Assembly: GCA_029880775.1 (NCBI GenBank)
Contig: JAOUNV010000066.1
Location: 1-7,804, forward strand
DNA length: 7,804 nt
Reading direction: 5' to 3'
Source: Nitrospinota bacterium
GTDB lineage: Bacteria; Nitrospinota_A; UBA7883
Part shown: positions 6,883 to 7,804 of the stretch, piece by piece
Position numbering within the stretch: the first letter of the stretch is position 1
How the letters are laid out: each line of letters opens with the position of its first letter
The notes under the pieces: generated by a model
Database searches by the model: none
What the model saw: the letters and a program-made list of their open reading frames with translations, nothing else
What the model was told of the DNA's origin: nothing
Translations under genes and position numbers: made by a program

Positions 6883-6938
6883 AACTGGTGGACCGACAAA
6901 CCAGCGAACCGGCGAACCGGTCAACCGGCCAACCGGCG
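6883..6938. repeat. 8-bp tandem repeat, consensus AACCGGCG
   Basis: Seven units stay in 8-bp register. The four at 6907-6938 all begin AACCGG (AACCGGCG, AACCGGTC, AACCGGCC, AACCGGCG). The unit at 6899 is AACCAGCG, and two more degenerate units (AACTGGTG, GACCGACA) extend it back to 6883. Each good unit holds the palindrome CCGG. The array lies between rplS and the AsmA-like gene, its nearest unit about 12 bp before that ATG, so it would be in the 5' leader or promoter of the gene. Confidence 0.85.
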
Positions 6939-6996
6939 CGCCAGCGGATGCAACGACGACTCATTGGCGCAAAAAGCGCTGCGCGGAGTAAAGCCT

Positions 6997-7344
6997 TTAG
7001 AAACGTTCCGCCAACCGCGCGGCCTTGCCCCTGAGCCCTCTGAGGTAATACAGCTTGGCCCTTCGGATCTTTCCGCCGCGAACCACGTTTATCTCCTCCA
7101 CCCTGGGTGAATGCAGGGGAAATGAGCGCTCTACACCAAAGCCGGAGGATACCTTCCTGATGGTGAAGACCTCGCGGACACCTCCATGTTTCCTAGAGAT
7201 TACCACCCCTTCTACAATCTGGATACGTTCTTTCTCACCCTCAACCACCCTGAAACTGACCCTGACGGTGTCCCCCACCTTGAACGACGGGGTTGTCTTT
7301 TTCATATACTGGTCTTCGATGTACTCAACAGAACTTAAGCTCAT
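6997..7344 (-). CDS. rplS: 50S ribosomal protein L19
   Basis: L19 lies at the 30S-50S interface of the ribosome. The 115-residue protein shows the complete family: [29 protein letters not shown]-like [34 protein letters not shown] [13 protein letters not shown], [25 protein letters not shown] [16 protein letters not shown], and the terminal LRGKAARL. The length matches the usual 110-120 residues. The ATG at 7344 is chosen because a TGGAG sits 5 bp upstream and only from here does the protein align with L19; the frame stays open further upstream (to 7434), but that part overlaps the preceding gene. The gap to the upstream RNA methyltransferase is 10 bp, so the two are surely co-transcribed. 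No convincing terminator follows. Confidence 0.97.
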   Translation of the reverse strand: MSLSSVEYIEDQYMKKTTPSFKVGDTVRVSFRVVEGEKERIQIVEGVVISRKHGGVREVFTIRKVSSGFGVERSFPLHSPRVEEINVVRGGKIRRAKLYYLRGLRGKAARLAERF

Positions 7345-7349
7345 AACGT

Positions 7350-7354
7350 CTCCA
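7350..7354 (-). promoter_or_regulatory. Ribosome binding site for rplS
   Basis: TGGAG follows directly on the TAG stop of the RNA methyltransferase gene and lies 5 bp before the ATG at 7344. It decides the rplS start against the longer upstream frame. Confidence 0.65.
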
Positions 7355-7804
7355 CTAGCCACCTTGTCCCAGGAGGCGATCCATGATGATAGATACCGCG
7401 CTCCGAACAGGCAAATGATTATACTCTCTAACACCGGGGATCGGGGCCAGCCTCACAGTGGCCAGGTCCATAGCCGACTGGGCCAGGCCGTGCGCCGTGC
7501 CGAACAGCAAAGCCGATCGAGACGCCCGCTCCAAGACTTTGCGCCCTTGAGCGTAACTAATCGTATCCGGGCCTTCCCTGGCGCTGGTGACCATCACCGC
7601 CGCCTCTTCGATGCCAAGCCCGAAATTATCCAACATATCCTCAATGGTGTCAACAACTTTCACACCCGTCAAGGCTTCTTTCCGCTCTGGGTTCACTCCG
7701 CTCCCATACCCCTGCGTCCAATGCCCGATCAGCCTCTCCACCAGCCTTGCCTGAGCCTCCAGGGGAGTGACTATATACAACCCCCCACCCCGTATGTGCG
7801 GCAT
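7355..7804 (-). CDS. TrmD-associated SPOUT RNA methyltransferase (PF09936 type), 5' truncated
   Basis: About 149 C-terminal residues of a SAM-dependent RNA methyltransferase of the TM1570-like family (SPOUT trefoil-knot fold). Seen: [21 protein letters not shown] near the cut end, [22 protein letters not shown] (71-77), [10 protein letters not shown] (98-107) and the knot-forming [20 protein letters not shown] (127-146). The substrate of this family is not settled; it is commonly encoded beside, or fused to, TrmD (tRNA m1G37 methyltransferase) in the trmD-rplS region, and trmD would be expected just outside the window. The frame begins with ATG at the very last bases, but family members carry further N-terminal sequence before the VTPLEAQ block, so this is probably an internal codon or the gene is cut. 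The TAG stop lies 10 bp before rplS. Confidence 0.9.
   Translation of the reverse strand: MPHIRGGGLYIVTPLEAQARLVERLIGHWTQGYGSGVNPERKEALTGVKVVDTIEDMLDNFGLGIEEAAVMVTSAREGPDTISYAQGRKVLERASRSALLFGTAHGLAQSAMDLATVRLAPIPGVREYNHLPVRSAVSIIMDRLLGQGG

Noticed and set aside
6883..6938. The 8-bp repeat array as a CRISPR
   Set aside because: Units are far too short, there are no spacers, and no cas genes are present.
6967..6979. GCGC-AAAAA-GCGC hairpin downstream of rplS as a terminator
   Set aside because: Only a 4-bp stem and no T-tract after it on the minus strand.
6997..7434. Longer rplS reading from 7434 with a 30-residue hydrophobic N-terminal extension
   Set aside because: The extension overlaps the upstream RNA methyltransferase gene out of frame, has no L19 similarity, and a well-placed ribosome site supports ATG at 7344.

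Overview
The window looks like chromosomal DNA of a Gram-negative bacterium. It is densely coded and mid-GC, with no plasmid, phage or IS genes. The Gram-negative inference rests on a large AsmA/YhdP-like envelope protein. A TrmD-associated SPOUT methyltransferase (PF09936 type) immediately before rplS, together with a bacterial pyruvoyl-dependent arginine decarboxylase, fits deltaproteobacterial, Nitrospinota or Nitrospirota-like lineages better than enterics. This taxonomic guess is weak.

Left arm, plus strand (1-1135): the 3' half of queA (queuosine tRNA modification), then a small integral-membrane methyltransferase of the PEMT/ICMT superfamily 12 bp downstream. The pair ends in a clear intrinsic terminator. 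Converging on it from the minus strand is a gene for a pyruvoyl-dependent arginine decarboxylase (1134-1682), whose stop codon lies in that terminator's T-tract. It has its own AT-rich upstream region (1683-1846) with an FNR/CRP-like near-palindrome and a second inverted repeat.

Right arm, minus strand, read from the right edge (7804 down to 1834): a 5'-truncated SPOUT RNA methyltransferase, rplS (ribosomal protein L19), a 1185-residue AsmA/YhdP-like protein, a PmtA-like soluble SAM methyltransferase and a secreted DUF3108 protein. The run ends in an AT-rich terminator hairpin that overlaps the last stop codon. Gaps are 10-18 bp except the 125 bp between rplS and the AsmA-like gene, so the last three genes probably form one envelope/lipid operon, possibly co-transcribed with rplS.

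I see no unmistakably new defence or mobile system. The most interesting local signals are two slippage-prone repeats on the same gene. One is an 8-bp tandem repeat just upstream of the AsmA-like start, and the other is a run of nine G in its early coding region. Next in interest are the grouping of lipid-transport-like and lipid-methylation-like genes, and the possible oxygen-responsive site upstream of the arginine decarboxylase.
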